Source: Hyphomicrobiaceae bacterium
GTDB lineage: Bacteria > Pseudomonadota > Alphaproteobacteria > Rhizobiales > Hyphomicrobiaceae
Length of the DNA stretch: 52,439 nt
Reading direction: 5' to 3'
Assembly: GCA_002919265.1 (NCBI GenBank)
Contig: PKEY01000069.1
Location: 1-52,439 of the forward strand
Position 1 is the first letter of the stretch, and each line of letters opens with the position of its first letter. Below the pieces are notes generated by a model. The model worked only from the letters and a program-made list of their open reading frames with translations, did no database searches and was not told the origin of the DNA. The translations under genes and the position numbers were made by a program. This document shows positions 34,494-44,520 of the stretch, one piece after another.

Positions 34494-35684
34494 TCAGCTC
34501 TGGGCGTTGGCAGCCAGCGAAACGAGCTGGTTGCCGTGGTGCTCGATCCGGCCGGCGAGGGCCAGCTCGAGAAGAACCGTCTGCACAACCCGGATCGGAA
34601 GCCCCGTCGCGCGAGCGAGTTCATCGATGTGCACCGGGGCAGGGCCAAGCGCCGTGAGGATCAGGCTGCGGTCATCCTGTTCGACGAGCGGCAGCGGCTC
34701 GGGTGGGGTTTCGAGCCCGTCGGAGGATTCGCTGAAGCTTGCTGTGCCATCATCCCGGTCGATCCTCGGCGCCCGACCGAATGGCTCCAGCGCCTGCAGG
34801 ATGTCCTCGACGCAGGTGACGAGCGTGGCCCCCTCCTTGATGAGCTGGTTGGTTCCTTCGGCCCGCGGGTCGAGCGGATGACCGGGCACGGCAAAGACCT
34901 CGCGCCCCTGATCGGCTGCCCTGCGGGCGGTAATGAGTGATCCGGAGCGGCGCGCCGCCTCCACGACCACAACGCCTAGAGACAAGCCCGAGATGATCCT
35001 GTTGCGTCTCGGGAAATCCGTTCCGCGCGGCTTGAAGCCAGGCGGCATCTCGCTGACGAGGCAGCCGCGCTCGCCGATGGCGCGGTGGAGATCCGCATTC
35101 TGGGGAGGGTAGATCACGTCTAGGCCACCGGCCAGCACGGCGATGGTGCCGGTCTCAAGGGCGGCGTGGTGGGCTGCAGTGTCGATGCCGAGCGCCAGTC
35201 CGGAGGCGATGATATATCCTGCGCGCCCAAGGCCGGCGGCGAGCTGGCGAGCGAATTGCTGGCCGGCTGCCGAAGCCGACCGCGATCCGACGATCGCTAT
35301 GGAAGGGCGATTGAGCAGCCGGTCGTCGCCTTTGACGTAAAGGAGCGGCGGCGCCTGCTCGACCACAGCCAGGGCGGCGGGATAACCGGGTTCGATGGTG
35401 AACACCGGCCGCGCCCCGATGCGTCGGGCGGCTTTGAGCTCGGCTTCAGCCTCGGCCTCGCTGCAGACACGAATAGCCGTTCTTCGGCCCCCGCGCCTCG
35501 ATAACTCTGGCAATGCCTCCAGGGCTGCGCGAGCTCCGCCGAAGTGATTGATGAGCGCGCGGAATGTGGCGGGTCCGACGTTTTCCGAACGAATTAGACG
35601 AAGGCAGGCGAGGCGCTGGTGATCGTCAAGACGGGCGGTGGGTAGCGGCGGCCGACGCCTCCCGAAGTCATTATGCCCGTGCAC
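34494..35684 (-). CDS. dprA: DNA processing protein DprA
   Basis: The protein has 396 residues. An N-terminal SAM-like helical part ([21 protein letters not shown]) leads to the Rossmann-type core ([22 protein letters not shown] in part, [37 protein letters not shown]). A C-terminal winged helix ([21 protein letters not shown]) follows. DprA loads RecA on incoming ssDNA. It starts with GTG, with AGGAAG upstream, and overlaps plsY by 14 nt, so translation is coupled. No other competence gene is in the window. Confidence 0.95.
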   Translation of the reverse strand: MHGHNDFGRRRPPLPTARLDDHQRLACLRLIRSENVGPATFRALINHFGGARAALEALPELSRRGGRRTAIRVCSEAEAEAELKAARRIGARPVFTIEPGYPAALAVVEQAPPLLYVKGDDRLLNRPSIAIVGSRSASAAGQQFARQLAAGLGRAGYIIASGLALGIDTAAHHAALETGTIAVLAGGLDVIYPPQNADLHRAIGERGCLVSEMPPGFKPRGTDFPRRNRIISGLSLGVVVVEAARRSGSLITARRAADQGREVFAVPGHPLDPRAEGTNQLIKEGATLVTCVEDILQALEPFGRAPRIDRDDGTASFSESSDGLETPPEPLPLVEQDDRSLILTALGPAPVHIDELARATGLPIRVVQTVLLELALAGRIEHHGNQLVSLAANAQS

Positions 35685-36273
35685 CGATCTTCCTTTCCGT
35701 GCCGGCGATGAGGCGCTGGATATTCGACTGGTGCTTTATGAAAAGGAGAACGGTGAGCACCGAGACGAGCATCGCAAGCTGGCTCTCGCCCAAGAACCAG
35801 AGAAGCAGCGGTGTAGTCACGCTGGCCGTCAGGGCCGAAAGTGATGAGTAGCGCGTTAGCACGGCAACACAGAGCCACACCGCGCAAAAGGCCAGGGCCG
35901 CCGGCCAATTCAGGCCCAACAGAATTCCAATGTAGGTGGCCACTCCTTTGCCACCCTTGAAGCTCAGCCACACGGGAAGGATGTGGCCGAAGAAGGCACC
36001 AAGCCCGCCTGCCATTCCCCCGACAGGCCCGGCGATGGCGCTGCCGATCAGGACGCCGGCCGTGCCCTTGAGCGCGTCGAGCAGTAGCGTGGCCGCAGCA
36101 AGCCCTTTGCGCCCCGTCCGCAGCACGTTCGTGGCGCCGATGTTGCCCGAGCCGATGTTGCGGATGTCGCCCAACCCCGCCAAGCGGGTCAGCAGAAGCC
36201 CGAAGGGAATCGAGCCCAGCAAATAGCCAATGGCGAGAGAGAGAAGGACCGGGATGGTATCGATTTCCGTCAT
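35671..36273 (-). CDS. plsY: glycerol-3-phosphate acyltransferase PlsY
   Basis: The protein has 200 residues with five predicted TM segments. Family motifs are present: [14 protein letters not shown], then [16 protein letters not shown], then [14 protein letters not shown]. PlsY transfers acyl groups from acyl-phosphate to glycerol 3-phosphate in the inner membrane, the first step of phospholipid synthesis. It is 36 nt after pyrC and overlaps dprA. Confidence 0.96.
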   Translation of the reverse strand: MTEIDTIPVLLSLAIGYLLGSIPFGLLLTRLAGLGDIRNIGSGNIGATNVLRTGRKGLAAATLLLDALKGTAGVLIGSAIAGPVGGMAGGLGAFFGHILPVWLSFKGGKGVATYIGILLGLNWPAALAFCAVWLCVAVLTRYSSLSALTASVTTPLLLWFLGESQLAMLVSVLTVLLFIKHQSNIQRLIAGTERKIGARA

Positions 36274-36309
36274 GGGACGCTCTTCGGCGAGGTCAGCGGG
36301 CGATGCGCC

Positions 36310-37656
36310 TCAAACCCGCGGCGGCTCAGGGTACTGATAGACGATATCCCCGGCAACCATCGTCAAGAGAATGCGCCCCTGCATTTTGCTCTCGTCAAAC
36401 GGCGAGTTCTTGGACCGCGACCGCAGCGCCTCGCGGTCAACGACCCACGGCTGATTGAGATCAAACAGCACAAGGTCCGCCGGCGCACCTTTCTCCAGTC
36501 GACCCGTAGGCAGACCCAGCAGCTTCGCCGGATTGCTGGTCATCGCCCGCAGCAGGACGGTGAGGCTGACGCCTTCCGTGTGGTGCAATCGCAGCGCGGC
36601 CGAGAGCAGCGTTTCGAGACCGATAGCTCCATCGGCGGCCTCGGCGAACGGGCGGCGCTTCACATCGGCGTCCTGCGGATCATGGCTCGAGACGATGACG
36701 TCGATGTCGCCCGAGGCAATCCCTTGCACCAGCGCGGCCCGATCCTCTTCGGCGCGCAGCGGTGGGCGCAGCTTGAAGAAGGTGCGGTAAGGGCCGATGT
36801 CGTTCTCGTTCAGCGTGACGTGGTTGATGGATACGCCGCATGTGACCGGCAGCTTGGCGGCCTTGGCTGTCCGGATGATGTCCAGGCTCTCGCGGCAGGA
36901 AATCGCGGCTGCGTGGTAGCGGCCGCCAGTGATTTCGACCAGGCGGATGTCGCGGTCAAGAATGATGGTCTCGGCAGCCTTCGGCACCCCCGGAAGACCA
37001 AGCCGCGCCGCCACATGCCCCGCGTTCATGCACGCGCCTTGGCTGAGGTACGGATCCTCCGTGTGGTGCACGATGAGCGCGCCGAAGTCCTTGGCGTAGA
37101 GCAGCGCGTTGTACATGACCTTGGTGTCAGCGACGCTGTTCTTGCCGTTCGTGAACGCGATTGCGCCGGCGCGCTTCAGCAGCCCGATTTCCGTAATCTC
37201 TTTCCCTTCAAGCCCCTTGGTGAGCGCGGCCATCGTGTGCACGCGCACCACGGCATTGTCGCGGGCGCGGCGCTGGATGAAATCAACGAGGGCCACCTGA
37301 TCGATCACCGGGTTCGTGTCCGGCATCACCACGATGGTCGTCACGCCACCCGCAGCGGCGGCGAGGCTCGCCGTCTTCAGCGTCTCGCGATGCTCGGCAC
37401 CTGGCTCACCGGTGAACACCTGCATGTCGATGAGGCCGGGAGCCAGCACATGTCCCTTGCAGTCGATGACTTCGGCATCCTCCGGCGCGTTCCGCCGCAG
37501 ATGGGGGCCAAGGTCGGCGATTTCGCCTTCGACGACCAGCAGGCCGCCCGGCTCGTCGCGATCTGTTGCCGGGTCAACGAGCCGCGCGTTGATGAATGCC
37601 GTCCGCGTGGCCGTTCCTGCCTTTTTCTTATCGGTGGCGCGCATCAGCGGGCTCAT
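36310..37656 (-). CDS. pyrC: dihydroorotase-like PyrC, metal ligands replaced
   Basis: The protein has 448 residues and an amidohydrolase fold. Instead of the metal-binding HxH after the first strand it has [16 protein letters not shown]. The usual HxCHVS is [13 protein letters not shown], and the TDHAPH loop is [12 protein letters not shown]. Several zinc ligands are therefore missing. In Pseudomonas a similar inactive PyrC' is needed to build the ATCase holoenzyme, and this gene overlaps pyrB by 4 nt (ATGA), which fits such a role. It may instead be a divergent active enzyme. A separate active dihydroorotase is predicted elsewhere in the genome. Confidence 0.85.
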   Translation of the reverse strand: MSPLMRATDKKKAGTATRTAFINARLVDPATDRDEPGGLLVVEGEIADLGPHLRRNAPEDAEVIDCKGHVLAPGLIDMQVFTGEPGAEHRETLKTASLAAAAGGVTTIVVMPDTNPVIDQVALVDFIQRRARDNAVVRVHTMAALTKGLEGKEITEIGLLKRAGAIAFTNGKNSVADTKVMYNALLYAKDFGALIVHHTEDPYLSQGACMNAGHVAARLGLPGVPKAAETIILDRDIRLVEITGGRYHAAAISCRESLDIIRTAKAAKLPVTCGVSINHVTLNENDIGPYRTFFKLRPPLRAEEDRAALVQGIASGDIDVIVSSHDPQDADVKRRPFAEAADGAIGLETLLSAALRLHHTEGVSLTVLLRAMTSNPAKLLGLPTGRLEKGAPADLVLFDLNQPWVVDREALRSRSKNSPFDESKMQGRILLTMVAGDIVYQYPEPPRV

Positions 37657-38612
37657 GAGTTCGGAAGGTTGCGGGCGAGGGCTTCGAGTACGGCCATCCG
37701 CACGGCGACGCCCATTTCGACCTGCTCACGGATAAGGCTGCGCGAGTGATCGGCGATCGTTGATGCGATCTCGACGCCCCGGTTCATGGGACCCGGGTGC
37801 ATGACGAGCGCGTCCGGCTTCGCCCGGGCCAGCTTTTCGTGATCGAGTCCGAAGAAGTGAAAGTATTCGCGGACCGAGGGCACAAGCGAACCCTGCATCC
37901 GCTCTCGCTGAAGGCGCAACATCATAATGATGTCTGCCCCTTCGAGCCCCTTCCACATGTCCGTGTAGACCTCGACACCGAACCGCTCCGGCTCGGCAGG
38001 CAGCAGCGTAGATGGCGCAACCAGACGAACGCGGGCACCCAAGGTGTTGAGAACATGGATGTTCGAGCGGGCGACACGGCTGTGGAGAATATCGCCACAG
38101 ATCGCCACGGTGAGACCTTCAATCCGTCCCTTTGCGCGACGAATGGTGAGCGCGTCGAGCAGCGCCTGCGTCGGATGCTGGTGGGCGCCGTCGCCCGCAT
38201 TGATGACGGAGCAATCGACCTTCTGCGCCAGCAGCTCCACGGCGCCAGCTGCGTAGTGGCGGACGACGATGATGTCCGGCCGCATGGCGTTGAGCGTCAT
38301 CGCCGTGTCGATCAGCGTCTCGCCCTTCTGCACGGACGAAGTCGACACGTTCATGTTCATGACGTCGGCGCCCAGCCGTTTGCCGGCCAGCTCGAACGAG
38401 CTTTGTGTGCGCGTGGAGGCTTCGAAAAAAAGGTTGATGAGTGTGCGCCCCCTCAGCACATCGCGCTTCTTGTTGACCTGCCGATTGATCTCGGCGGCCT
38501 TGTCAGCGAGGTCGAGGAGGGCGGTGATTTCCCCTGCCGTCAAATTCTCACAGGTCAAGAGATGGCGGTGGGGGAACGAAATGCTTTCAGCAATAGGTTC
38601 GGCGCTGGTCAT
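37653..38612 (-). CDS. pyrB: aspartate carbamoyltransferase catalytic chain
   Basis: The protein has 319 residues from ATG 38612; the frame runs 50 codons further without conservation. Carbamoyl-phosphate site: [20 protein letters not shown] in part. Other motifs are [18 protein letters not shown] and [13 protein letters not shown]. It catalyses the committed step of pyrimidine synthesis. First gene of the pyrB-pyrC-plsY-dprA unit. Confidence 0.96.
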   Translation of the reverse strand: MTSAEPIAESISFPHRHLLTCENLTAGEITALLDLADKAAEINRQVNKKRDVLRGRTLINLFFEASTRTQSSFELAGKRLGADVMNMNVSTSSVQKGETLIDTAMTLNAMRPDIIVVRHYAAGAVELLAQKVDCSVINAGDGAHQHPTQALLDALTIRRAKGRIEGLTVAICGDILHSRVARSNIHVLNTLGARVRLVAPSTLLPAEPERFGVEVYTDMWKGLEGADIIMMLRLQRERMQGSLVPSVREYFHFFGLDHEKLARAKPDALVMHPGPMNRGVEIASTIADHSRSLIREQVEMGVAVRMAVLEALARNLPNS

Positions 38613-38824
38613 CAAGGCCGGTTCTATAGGGGCACTTGCACGGGCCGGCAAGCGGGATCGGCACACCTGTCGACAGGCAACACGCCGGCCATGCCGGGGT
38701 TCCGATGGCGGAAAGTGTCTCGCAGGGAACAGACGCCAAGAATGAAAATCAGATCTTAGCACTTGCTCTCACGAGCCTGAGCTGAAACACTGCGCCGAAC
38801 CTGCCCGGAGCCATTTTCCCTGCA

Positions 38825-40039
38825 ATGAAGTTTCCACTCAGACCTCTCCTGGTGGTTTTATTTCCGCTTATCGGAAATTCTTCGCTGCACCTGTTTCTCC
38901 CGGTTGTTGCGCCGCTGCTTATGGCTGCAGCGGGGCTGGAGCCCACCACGTACGGCTGGATTGCCGGAGCGACCGGAGTTGGCTCCATCTGGCTCTACAT
39001 GGCCAATCATGGGGTCACGCCGACCCTCGGTCCGCTGTGGACGCTGCGCATCGGTATTTTGATTGCAGTCGCGGGTTCGCTGCTTCTAGGCACAGCCTGG
39101 TTGCCGGCGATGATCGTCGGGGCGGTCCTACTCGGATTCGGCTACTCGACGTCCACCCCTGCAGGCAGTCAGATCCTCGCAGACCACACGCCGAAAGGAA
39201 AATGGGCGACCGTTTTCTCCCTAAGGCAGGCGGGTGTTCCCATTGGAGGCGTTGTCGCTGGTGGATTTGGAGGCTGGCTGATTGCTGCCCTCGGCTGGCA
39301 TCCAGCTTACCTGCTGATCTGCCTGACCTGCCTGATCCTGGCGTCGCCCCTTCTTTTGGCGCCGAGCTCCTACAACACGAGCCGGCCGCTCCAGCCCTTC
39401 CGCTTGGGCGCGCTGTTTTCGCCCTCGAACTTGCTGCGGCCATTCCGGGCCTTGGGGCTGGCGCCGGGGTTGGTTCGCCTCGCCATGGCGTGCGTGGGTT
39501 TTGCGGTCGTCCAAAGCGCATTTTTCTCGTTTTTCGTCATCTATTTGCACGATGGCCTCGGCTACAGCCTGACTCTGGCCGGCACACTCTTCGCCACCCT
39601 CCAGTTTGCCAGCGTTGTTGGAAGGATCCTTTTCGGATTGTTGGCCGACCGGGTCGGGTCGCGGCGTCTGGTGCTGATGCTGCTCGCTGCCTGCTCGTGC
39701 GCATCGTCGCTTATGACAGCTGCGCTGGAGCCGGGTCTCGGCTCGGTGACATTGTTTGGTGCCGCGATGCTGGCCGGTCTCTCGGTTGCAACGTGGAACG
39801 GCCTTTACCTTGCAGAGGCGGCGAGCCTTTCTCCGCCGGATTCGGTCAGCGAAGCGACTGCGGGCACGACTTTCTTCGTCTTCCTGACCTACACCCTGAC
39901 ACCACCCGTTTTCGGCAGCCTCATCGTTGCGTTCGGCTATGAGAGCGCGTTTGTGGCGGCGGCACTCGGCGCGCTCGTGTCCGGTTTGGTGCTCATCACC
40001 GAACCGGGAGGAAAGAAGCGGGGCGTGCTACACGGCTAG
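38825..40039 (+). CDS. MFS transporter
   Basis: The protein has 404 residues with about 12 hydrophobic segments. The N-half carries STPAGSQILADHTPKGKWATVF in part and LRQAGVPIGGVVAGG, a pattern of MFS permeases of the CynX/NarK-like type. The C-half has RILFGLLADRVGSRRLVLM. Substrate unknown. It is divergent from pyrB and convergent with the small gene at 40053. Confidence 0.88.
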   Translation: MKFPLRPLLVVLFPLIGNSSLHLFLPVVAPLLMAAAGLEPTTYGWIAGATGVGSIWLYMANHGVTPTLGPLWTLRIGILIAVAGSLLLGTAWLPAMIVGAVLLGFGYSTSTPAGSQILADHTPKGKWATVFSLRQAGVPIGGVVAGGFGGWLIAALGWHPAYLLICLTCLILASPLLLAPSSYNTSRPLQPFRLGALFSPSNLLRPFRALGLAPGLVRLAMACVGFAVVQSAFFSFFVIYLHDGLGYSLTLAGTLFATLQFASVVGRILFGLLADRVGSRRLVLMLLAACSCASSLMTAALEPGLGSVTLFGAAMLAGLSVATWNGLYLAEAASLSPPDSVSEATAGTTFFVFLTYTLTPPVFGSLIVAFGYESAFVAAALGALVSGLVLITEPGGKKRGVLHG

Positions 40040-40052
40040 AGGAGGCCTTCGA

Positions 40053-40346
40053 TCACTCGCGTGGCCGGTCATCCATCATTAGCTGCGAAATGGTGCAAGG
40101 CTCGTCCGTCGGCATCCAGGAGGTGTTGTTGAGGAACAGCTCGCAGCGGGTGAATACCGTTCCACGCGGCGTGTGCATGCAGACAACGTCTCCGAGATTG
40201 TAAAACCGGCCCTGGTAGCGGCAACGACACGGGATCGGCCTGCCGGTCCAGCCATCGATGACTTGCCCCGGCGTAATGCGCGGGTCCGTGGGGGCCGATT
40301 GGGCCGGCTGGCTTCGGGGTTCGCCCGGCGCGACAAACACCGTCAC
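40053..40346 (-). CDS. small Cys-rich exported protein, start uncertain
   Basis: The product has 97 residues from GTG 40346. It holds a conserved-looking Cys-rich core (IPCRCRYQGRFYNLGDVVCMH, TRCELFLNNTSWMPTDEPC in part), probably with disulfides, so it is likely periplasmic. The reading frame stays open upstream for ~25 codons and reads hydrophobic (ASIAVAAVTVFVAPG), like a signal peptide, but contains no ATG, GTG or TTG before a stop. Either the start lies within the hydrophobic stretch, an unusual start is used, or the 5' end is frameshifted. Function unknown. Confidence 0.6.
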   Translation of the reverse strand: MTVFVAPGEPRSQPAQSAPTDPRITPGQVIDGWTGRPIPCRCRYQGRFYNLGDVVCMHTPRGTVFTRCELFLNNTSWMPTDEPCTISQLMMDDRPRE

Positions 40347-40426
40347 CGCAGCGACTGCGATGGAAGCGCAATGCGAGATTTGCGTGGTTACCCCATGCCC
40401 GCAGGTTAGCAGGCATCAGGCCGTGA

Positions 40427-41314
40427 TCAAAGCGTCTCGGTACGGTGTTTTTTCAACATCGGGCCGATCTGTACGAGGAGCGTCGCCGAAAACATGAGCG
40501 CTGCGCCGAGCCACCCGATGGGAGGCAGCCATTCACCCAAAAAAACAACGCCGGCTGCCGCCGCGAACAGCATTTCCATGCTGATCAGGATGGAGGCAAC
40601 GGTCGGTGGCGTGGCTTTGAGCGCGATTGCGAGCAGGGTAAAGGTCACGGCACTCGAAAGGACGCCCACATAGGCGATCGACGGCAGCGCATTCACGAAG
40701 CCTTCGAAGGTGTTCTGCTCGAAAAACACCGTCATGACGGCTGCGCCGGTGCCGACGCAGGCGAATTGCATTGCCGTATAAGCCACGGGCCGGCCGTAGG
40801 GTGCGGCGAGGCTCGTGACGAGCATATGGACGGCCCAGACGAGGGAGGATGAGGCAATCAACATATCCCCGAAGGAGAACCCACTCAGCGTACCGCCGCC
40901 CAACAGCCAGATTCCAACGAACGCAAGCGCCACAGCTGGCCAGACGTAGTTCTCCGGCCGCCGCTTGAACAAAAGCCAGCTGACGATGGGGGTCGCAACG
41001 ACGTAGAGGCCGGTGAGAAAGCCGGCGTTGGTGACCGTCGCCGTCACCATTCCAGTCTGCTGTAGTGCTGCGCCAGCAAGGAACGCCACGCCCCCAGCCA
41101 GTCCGATTTTGACCAGCCCCATTGACCAGGGAATTCGGACGCGCCGGTGCTCGACGAACGCGAGCGGAAGCAAGCACGTCGCCGCTATCAGCCCACGCGC
41201 AGCGATAAAGAGAAAGGGCCCGATGTGGGCCATCGCCGTCTTCTGAAAATAGAAAGCGACGCCCCAGATGGCGGCGGCAAGAAGGAGCAGAAGATCGGCT
41301 TGGAGGCGGCGCAT
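40427..41314 (-). CDS. EamA/DMT-family transporter
   Basis: The protein has 295 residues with ten TM segments in two EamA repeats (LLLAAAIWGVAFYFQKTAM at the start; SILISMEMLFAAAAGVVFLGEWLPP in the second). The first repeat keeps the DMT-like Trp-Gly. It is probably a metabolite exporter. The substrate is unknown. No partner gene is evident nearby. Confidence 0.88.
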   Translation of the reverse strand: MRRLQADLLLLLAAAIWGVAFYFQKTAMAHIGPFLFIAARGLIAATCLLPLAFVEHRRVRIPWSMGLVKIGLAGGVAFLAGAALQQTGMVTATVTNAGFLTGLYVVATPIVSWLLFKRRPENYVWPAVALAFVGIWLLGGGTLSGFSFGDMLIASSSLVWAVHMLVTSLAAPYGRPVAYTAMQFACVGTGAAVMTVFFEQNTFEGFVNALPSIAYVGVLSSAVTFTLLAIALKATPPTVASILISMEMLFAAAAGVVFLGEWLPPIGWLGAALMFSATLLVQIGPMLKKHRTETL

Positions 41315-41447
41315 GAAGGCGAGGTGATAGTGAAGCGGCTGAGCCGATGCAACGGAAATTGCGGGCGGACAGGAGCGACAGCAAGCCTCTGGACAAGACG
41401 CAGGCGAAGCCCTAATCGCATGCGGCCGTTTTGCTCAGGACTTTTAC

Positions 41448-41813
41448 ATGCCCGCCGCTCCTTCCGTGTCGTGGCCTCACGTCGCGCCGCTTGTGCTGCT
41501 TGTCGCCTCGAACGTGTTCATGACGCTGGCGTGGTACTGGCACCTCAAGTTCAAGTCAGCACCAATCCTGGTGGTGATCCTGGTGTCGTGGGGGATCGCC
41601 TTCATCGAATATTGCCTTGCCGTGCCGGCAAACCGCATCGGCCACTCGGTTTACTCGGCGGCCGAGTTGAAAACGATGCAGGAAGTCATAACGCTTTGTG
41701 TTTTCGCGGGTTTTTCGGTGCTCTACCTCGGTGAGCCGTTGACGTGGCGACACGCCTTCGGCTTCGCGCTGATCGCCGCGGGAGCAGGTCTGATCTTTTC
41801 CGGGCGGGGCTGA
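41448..41813 (+). CDS. DUF486/DMT-like membrane protein
   Basis: The protein has 121 residues with four TM segments (PLVLLVASNVFMTLAWYWHL, PILVVILVSWGIAFIEYCLAV in part, and others). KTMQEVITLCVFAGFSVLYL is the DUF486 core. The family is a single-repeat DMT relative of unknown substrate, possibly acting as a dimer. It lies 21 nt from the convergent small membrane gene at 41835. Confidence 0.85.
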   Translation: MPAAPSVSWPHVAPLVLLVASNVFMTLAWYWHLKFKSAPILVVILVSWGIAFIEYCLAVPANRIGHSVYSAAELKTMQEVITLCVFAGFSVLYLGEPLTWRHAFGFALIAAGAGLIFSGRG

Positions 41814-41834
41814 CGAACGCGAGTAAGTCCGAAT

Positions 41835-42014
41835 TTACAGCCCACGAACGAGGTTGCCGACCATCAGGACTATATAGGCAACGATGGCCAGCCAATATTC
41901 TTGGTGGGGTAGATAGCGCGGAACGTGCAAGAAACCGAGTTTGGTGGCAACGGCGAGCCCCGCCAGAACGAGCGAGATCAAAAACACTCCGATGCTTGGC
42001 GGGTTGAGCCGCAT
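41835..42014 (-). CDS. small two-TM membrane protein
   Basis: The product has 59 residues. It starts MRLNPPSIGVFLISLVLAGL and ends YIVLMVGNLVRGL. Two hydrophobic segments (~8-24 and ~41-56) flank a polar loop with HVPRYLPHQEY. CAGGGG is the ribosome site. This N-terminal pattern recurs in small Rhizobiales proteins of unknown role. It lies between the DUF486 gene and the unknown gene at 42049, on the same strand as the latter. Confidence 0.7.
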   Translation of the reverse strand: MRLNPPSIGVFLISLVLAGLAVATKLGFLHVPRYLPHQEYWLAIVAYIVLMVGNLVRGL

Positions 42015-42048
42015 GGCAAGCCCCTGTTGGAACCGTCAGCCCACCTCT

Positions 42049-42570
42049 TTACAGCGTGCGCGGCGCCTCGCCAATGCCCACTGACACCGGCTCGTCAGAT
42101 TCGATGATGATCCTCATGAGGCGAGGCTTGGCGGGGCCAACCTCCCGGAAGGTGACGAGCAGATACCGGGGGCCGGAAGCATGTTCCACCCTGGTCAGAT
42201 CCGGGCTGATCTGGTGGATATCCACCACCTCGAGGGTCTTGCGCCCGCTTCGACCTGTGATGTCGATGCGATCGCCGACCTGAAGCGGCTGTGACAGTTC
42301 CGTCGAGTCACCGTCTTCGAGGCTGCTGAGCCAGAAAGCGGGGCTGTCAGCGAGCGCTTGACGGCGGGCCGGTTGCTCGCGCCGCTGCTCTGCCGTCTCA
42401 ATGACACGTTGCTCGGTGGTTTCGTTGAAACGGGCCAAAGCCGCCTCAACCCCGCGGTCGATGATCACTTCCGGCCGAAACGCGGTCGCTGCCAGCACGC
42501 CGATGGCCGTGCAGGTGCCAGCCAACGCCATCAGCGGCATGCTTGCACTCACTCTGCGACCCTTGACCAT
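42049..42570 (-). CDS. membrane-anchored protein of unknown function
   Basis: The protein has 173 residues from ATG 42570; the frame extends upstream but without a signal. An N-terminal TM or signal segment (MPLMALAGTCTAIGVLAATA) is followed by a charged helical stretch (AALARFNETTEQRVIETAEQRREQ). A beta-rich C-terminal domain follows (LQVGDRIDITGRSGRKTLEV, then RYLLVTFREVG). The core resembles OB- or SH3-like folds, but I cannot name a family. Same strand and adjacent to the 59-residue membrane protein. Confidence 0.65.
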   Translation of the reverse strand: MVKGRRVSASMPLMALAGTCTAIGVLAATAFRPEVIIDRGVEAALARFNETTEQRVIETAEQRREQPARRQALADSPAFWLSSLEDGDSTELSQPLQVGDRIDITGRSGRKTLEVVDIHQISPDLTRVEHASGPRYLLVTFREVGPAKPRLMRIIIESDEPVSVGIGEAPRTL

Positions 42571-42784
42571 GTCTCGTCTCCAGGTTCTGTCGCCCAAGGC
42601 ACAATATAGGGCAACCGGCAGGCCGTTCGAGCCCTGCAGATGCAGCGATTCATCCGGCGAACACAAAATGCGTGCCCAATCTGTTGGCCAGCATTGTGAC
42701 CTTCACAACGGATGATCTTCAGGGCGTGCACCTTCAGGCCGATGGTGAGGCCCAATGTTGTAGGAAAGCAACGCGCGGTTCGCC

Positions 42785-43264
42785 TCAGGAGCGCACGTAT
42801 CCGATCGGCACGCCAGGCTCACGTTTTGCGCGGCGGATCGCGAGGGCCGTCTTGACGCTGGCGACGTTTGGCGCCGCCGTGAGCTCGCGGAGCACAAAGT
42901 TCTGAAAAGTGGTGAGGTCCGGCGCCACGCACTTCAGCACGTAGTCCATCTCACCGGACATCATGTAGGCTTCGCGTACCAGGGGCCAGCCGAGCACGCG
43001 GTTCTCGAAAGCGCGGAGATCGGCTTCGGCCTGGCTATGCAATCCGACCATGGCAAAGGCCGTCAACTCGAACCCGAGCATCTGCTCATCCAATTGAGCA
43101 TGATAGCCGGTGATGACGCCCGCTTCCTCCAGGGCACGCACCCGGCGCAAGCAGGGCGGTGCGCTGATGCCAACACGCTGTGCGAGCGCCACGTTTGTGA
43201 TGCGGCCATCAGCCTGCAGTTCTTTGAGAATGCGCCAATCAATGACGTCGAGGCGGGCACGCAT
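42785..43264 (-). CDS. Lrp/AsnC-family transcriptional regulator
   Basis: The protein has 159 residues from ATG 43264. N-terminal HTH: LDVIDWRILKELQADGRITN then VALAQRVGISAPPCLRRVRAL. C-terminal RAM domain (GFELTAFAMVGLHSQAEADL, MSGEMDYVLKCVAPDL). Such regulators bind amino acids or related ligands and often control a neighbouring gene. Neighbours here are the divergent ELM1-like gene and the unknown gene at 42049, so the target is not clear. Confidence 0.93.
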   Translation of the reverse strand: MRARLDVIDWRILKELQADGRITNVALAQRVGISAPPCLRRVRALEEAGVITGYHAQLDEQMLGFELTAFAMVGLHSQAEADLRAFENRVLGWPLVREAYMMSGEMDYVLKCVAPDLTTFQNFVLRELTAAPNVASVKTALAIRRAKREPGVPIGYVRS

Positions 43265-43426
43265 GGGAAGCTCGTGTGACGAAGTGGGTTTGGCAGGGGC
43301 GCACTTATGGTGGATAGGACCGTTGCCGGCAGATGGCAACCGCGGTCTCTGCTAAAGTCGTGGAGCCGATCCCGTGCGGCGGCTGGCAGCATCGACAGAT
43401 GTGCGCCAAACGACGAGAAGGCGTGC

Positions 43427-44449
43427 ATGCAGCAGCGAGATCCATCCTCAGCATCTCAACCGGCCGGCGCGCTCAAAGGGTTGCGCGCATGGATCATCAC
43501 TGACGGCAAGGCCGGCATGGTTGTGCCGTGCAAGGGCGTGGCCGACGCGCTGGGGTTGGATTACGAGCTGAAGCAGGTGGAGACCCGAGGGTTCTGGCGC
43601 CTAATTGCACCTTACGGGCCGGTGCAGCCATCTGATCGTCCGGGACGCCCAGGTGCGCTGCTTACGCCACCTTGGCCAGATATTGCTATCGCTTGCGGGC
43701 GGGCGAGCATCCCTTACATCCGCGCGATCAAACATTATTCGCGTGGTGAAACGTTCACTATTGTCTTGCAAGATCCGCGCATTGGAAACGGTGTTGCCGA
43801 TCTCATCTGGGTTCCTGAGCACGACCCTTTGCGCGGCGACAACGTCGTGGTGACCGTGACCTCGCCCCACAGTTATTCGCCGGAGCGGCTCGAACGGTTG
43901 CGGCGCGCGCTGCCGCCCGAGATCCTCGCCTTGCCTCAGCCGCGCATCACCGTGGTGCTGGGAGGCAAGAACGGCAGCTACAAATTCACGGACGCCGACG
44001 ACGAGCGTTTCGCCAAGGCCCTCGCTGCGCTGGGCCGGCTCGGCGCGAGCTTCATGATTACACCGTCCCGGCGCACTCATGACCGCCTGCTGCGCGTGGC
44101 CGACGAGGCGACGCGCGATCGGCCGCGCATCCTCTGGGATGGAACCGGCCCAAATCCTTATCCCAATTTCCTTGCGGGAGCCGACTACCTCGTCGTGACC
44201 GCAGACTCGGTCAACATGACGGGAGAAGCCTGCGCCACCGGGCGGCCGGTCTACGTATTCGAGCCCTCACGGGGCAGCACCAAGTTCCGAAAGTTCCACC
44301 AAAGATTGCAGGGGATAGGCGCTACACGTCTCTTGCCTTCCAATCCCGAGCGGCTTGAAGATTGGAGCTACGCTCCCATCGACTCCGCGTCCGTGATCGC
44401 GAAGGAGGTGGAGCGGCGGTATCTGCTTTTTCGCAATTCGCAGCGCTGA
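43427..44449 (+). CDS. ELM1/GT-B-like protein (mitochondrial-fission ELM1 family)
   Basis: The protein has 340 residues from ATG 43427 (GAGAAGG upstream). It starts RAWIITDGKAGMVVPCKGVADALG, followed by PWPDIAIACGRASIPYIRAIK in part, VLQDPRIGNGVADLIWVPEHDP in part, VVLGGKNGSYKFTD and TADSVNMTGEACATGRPVYVF. This matches the bacterial ELM1 family (DUF1022), with a GT-B-like fold. Plant ELM1 acts in mitochondrial fission. The bacterial role is undefined; a sugar-transfer role is only fold inference. The next two genes follow closely on the same strand. Confidence 0.85.
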   Translation: MQQRDPSSASQPAGALKGLRAWIITDGKAGMVVPCKGVADALGLDYELKQVETRGFWRLIAPYGPVQPSDRPGRPGALLTPPWPDIAIACGRASIPYIRAIKHYSRGETFTIVLQDPRIGNGVADLIWVPEHDPLRGDNVVVTVTSPHSYSPERLERLRRALPPEILALPQPRITVVLGGKNGSYKFTDADDERFAKALAALGRLGASFMITPSRRTHDRLLRVADEATRDRPRILWDGTGPNPYPNFLAGADYLVVTADSVNMTGEACATGRPVYVFEPSRGSTKFRKFHQRLQGIGATRLLPSNPERLEDWSYAPIDSASVIAKEVERRYLLFRNSQR

Positions 44450-44520
44450 AGAAGAACAAGAACAAACAGGCAGATCACCGCGGTTCGGCATCTTCGGGGG
44501 GAGAGAAAGGTGATGAGGCC

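Noticed and set aside
36580-37749. 389-codon plus frame opposite pyrC
   Set aside because: Antisense shadow.
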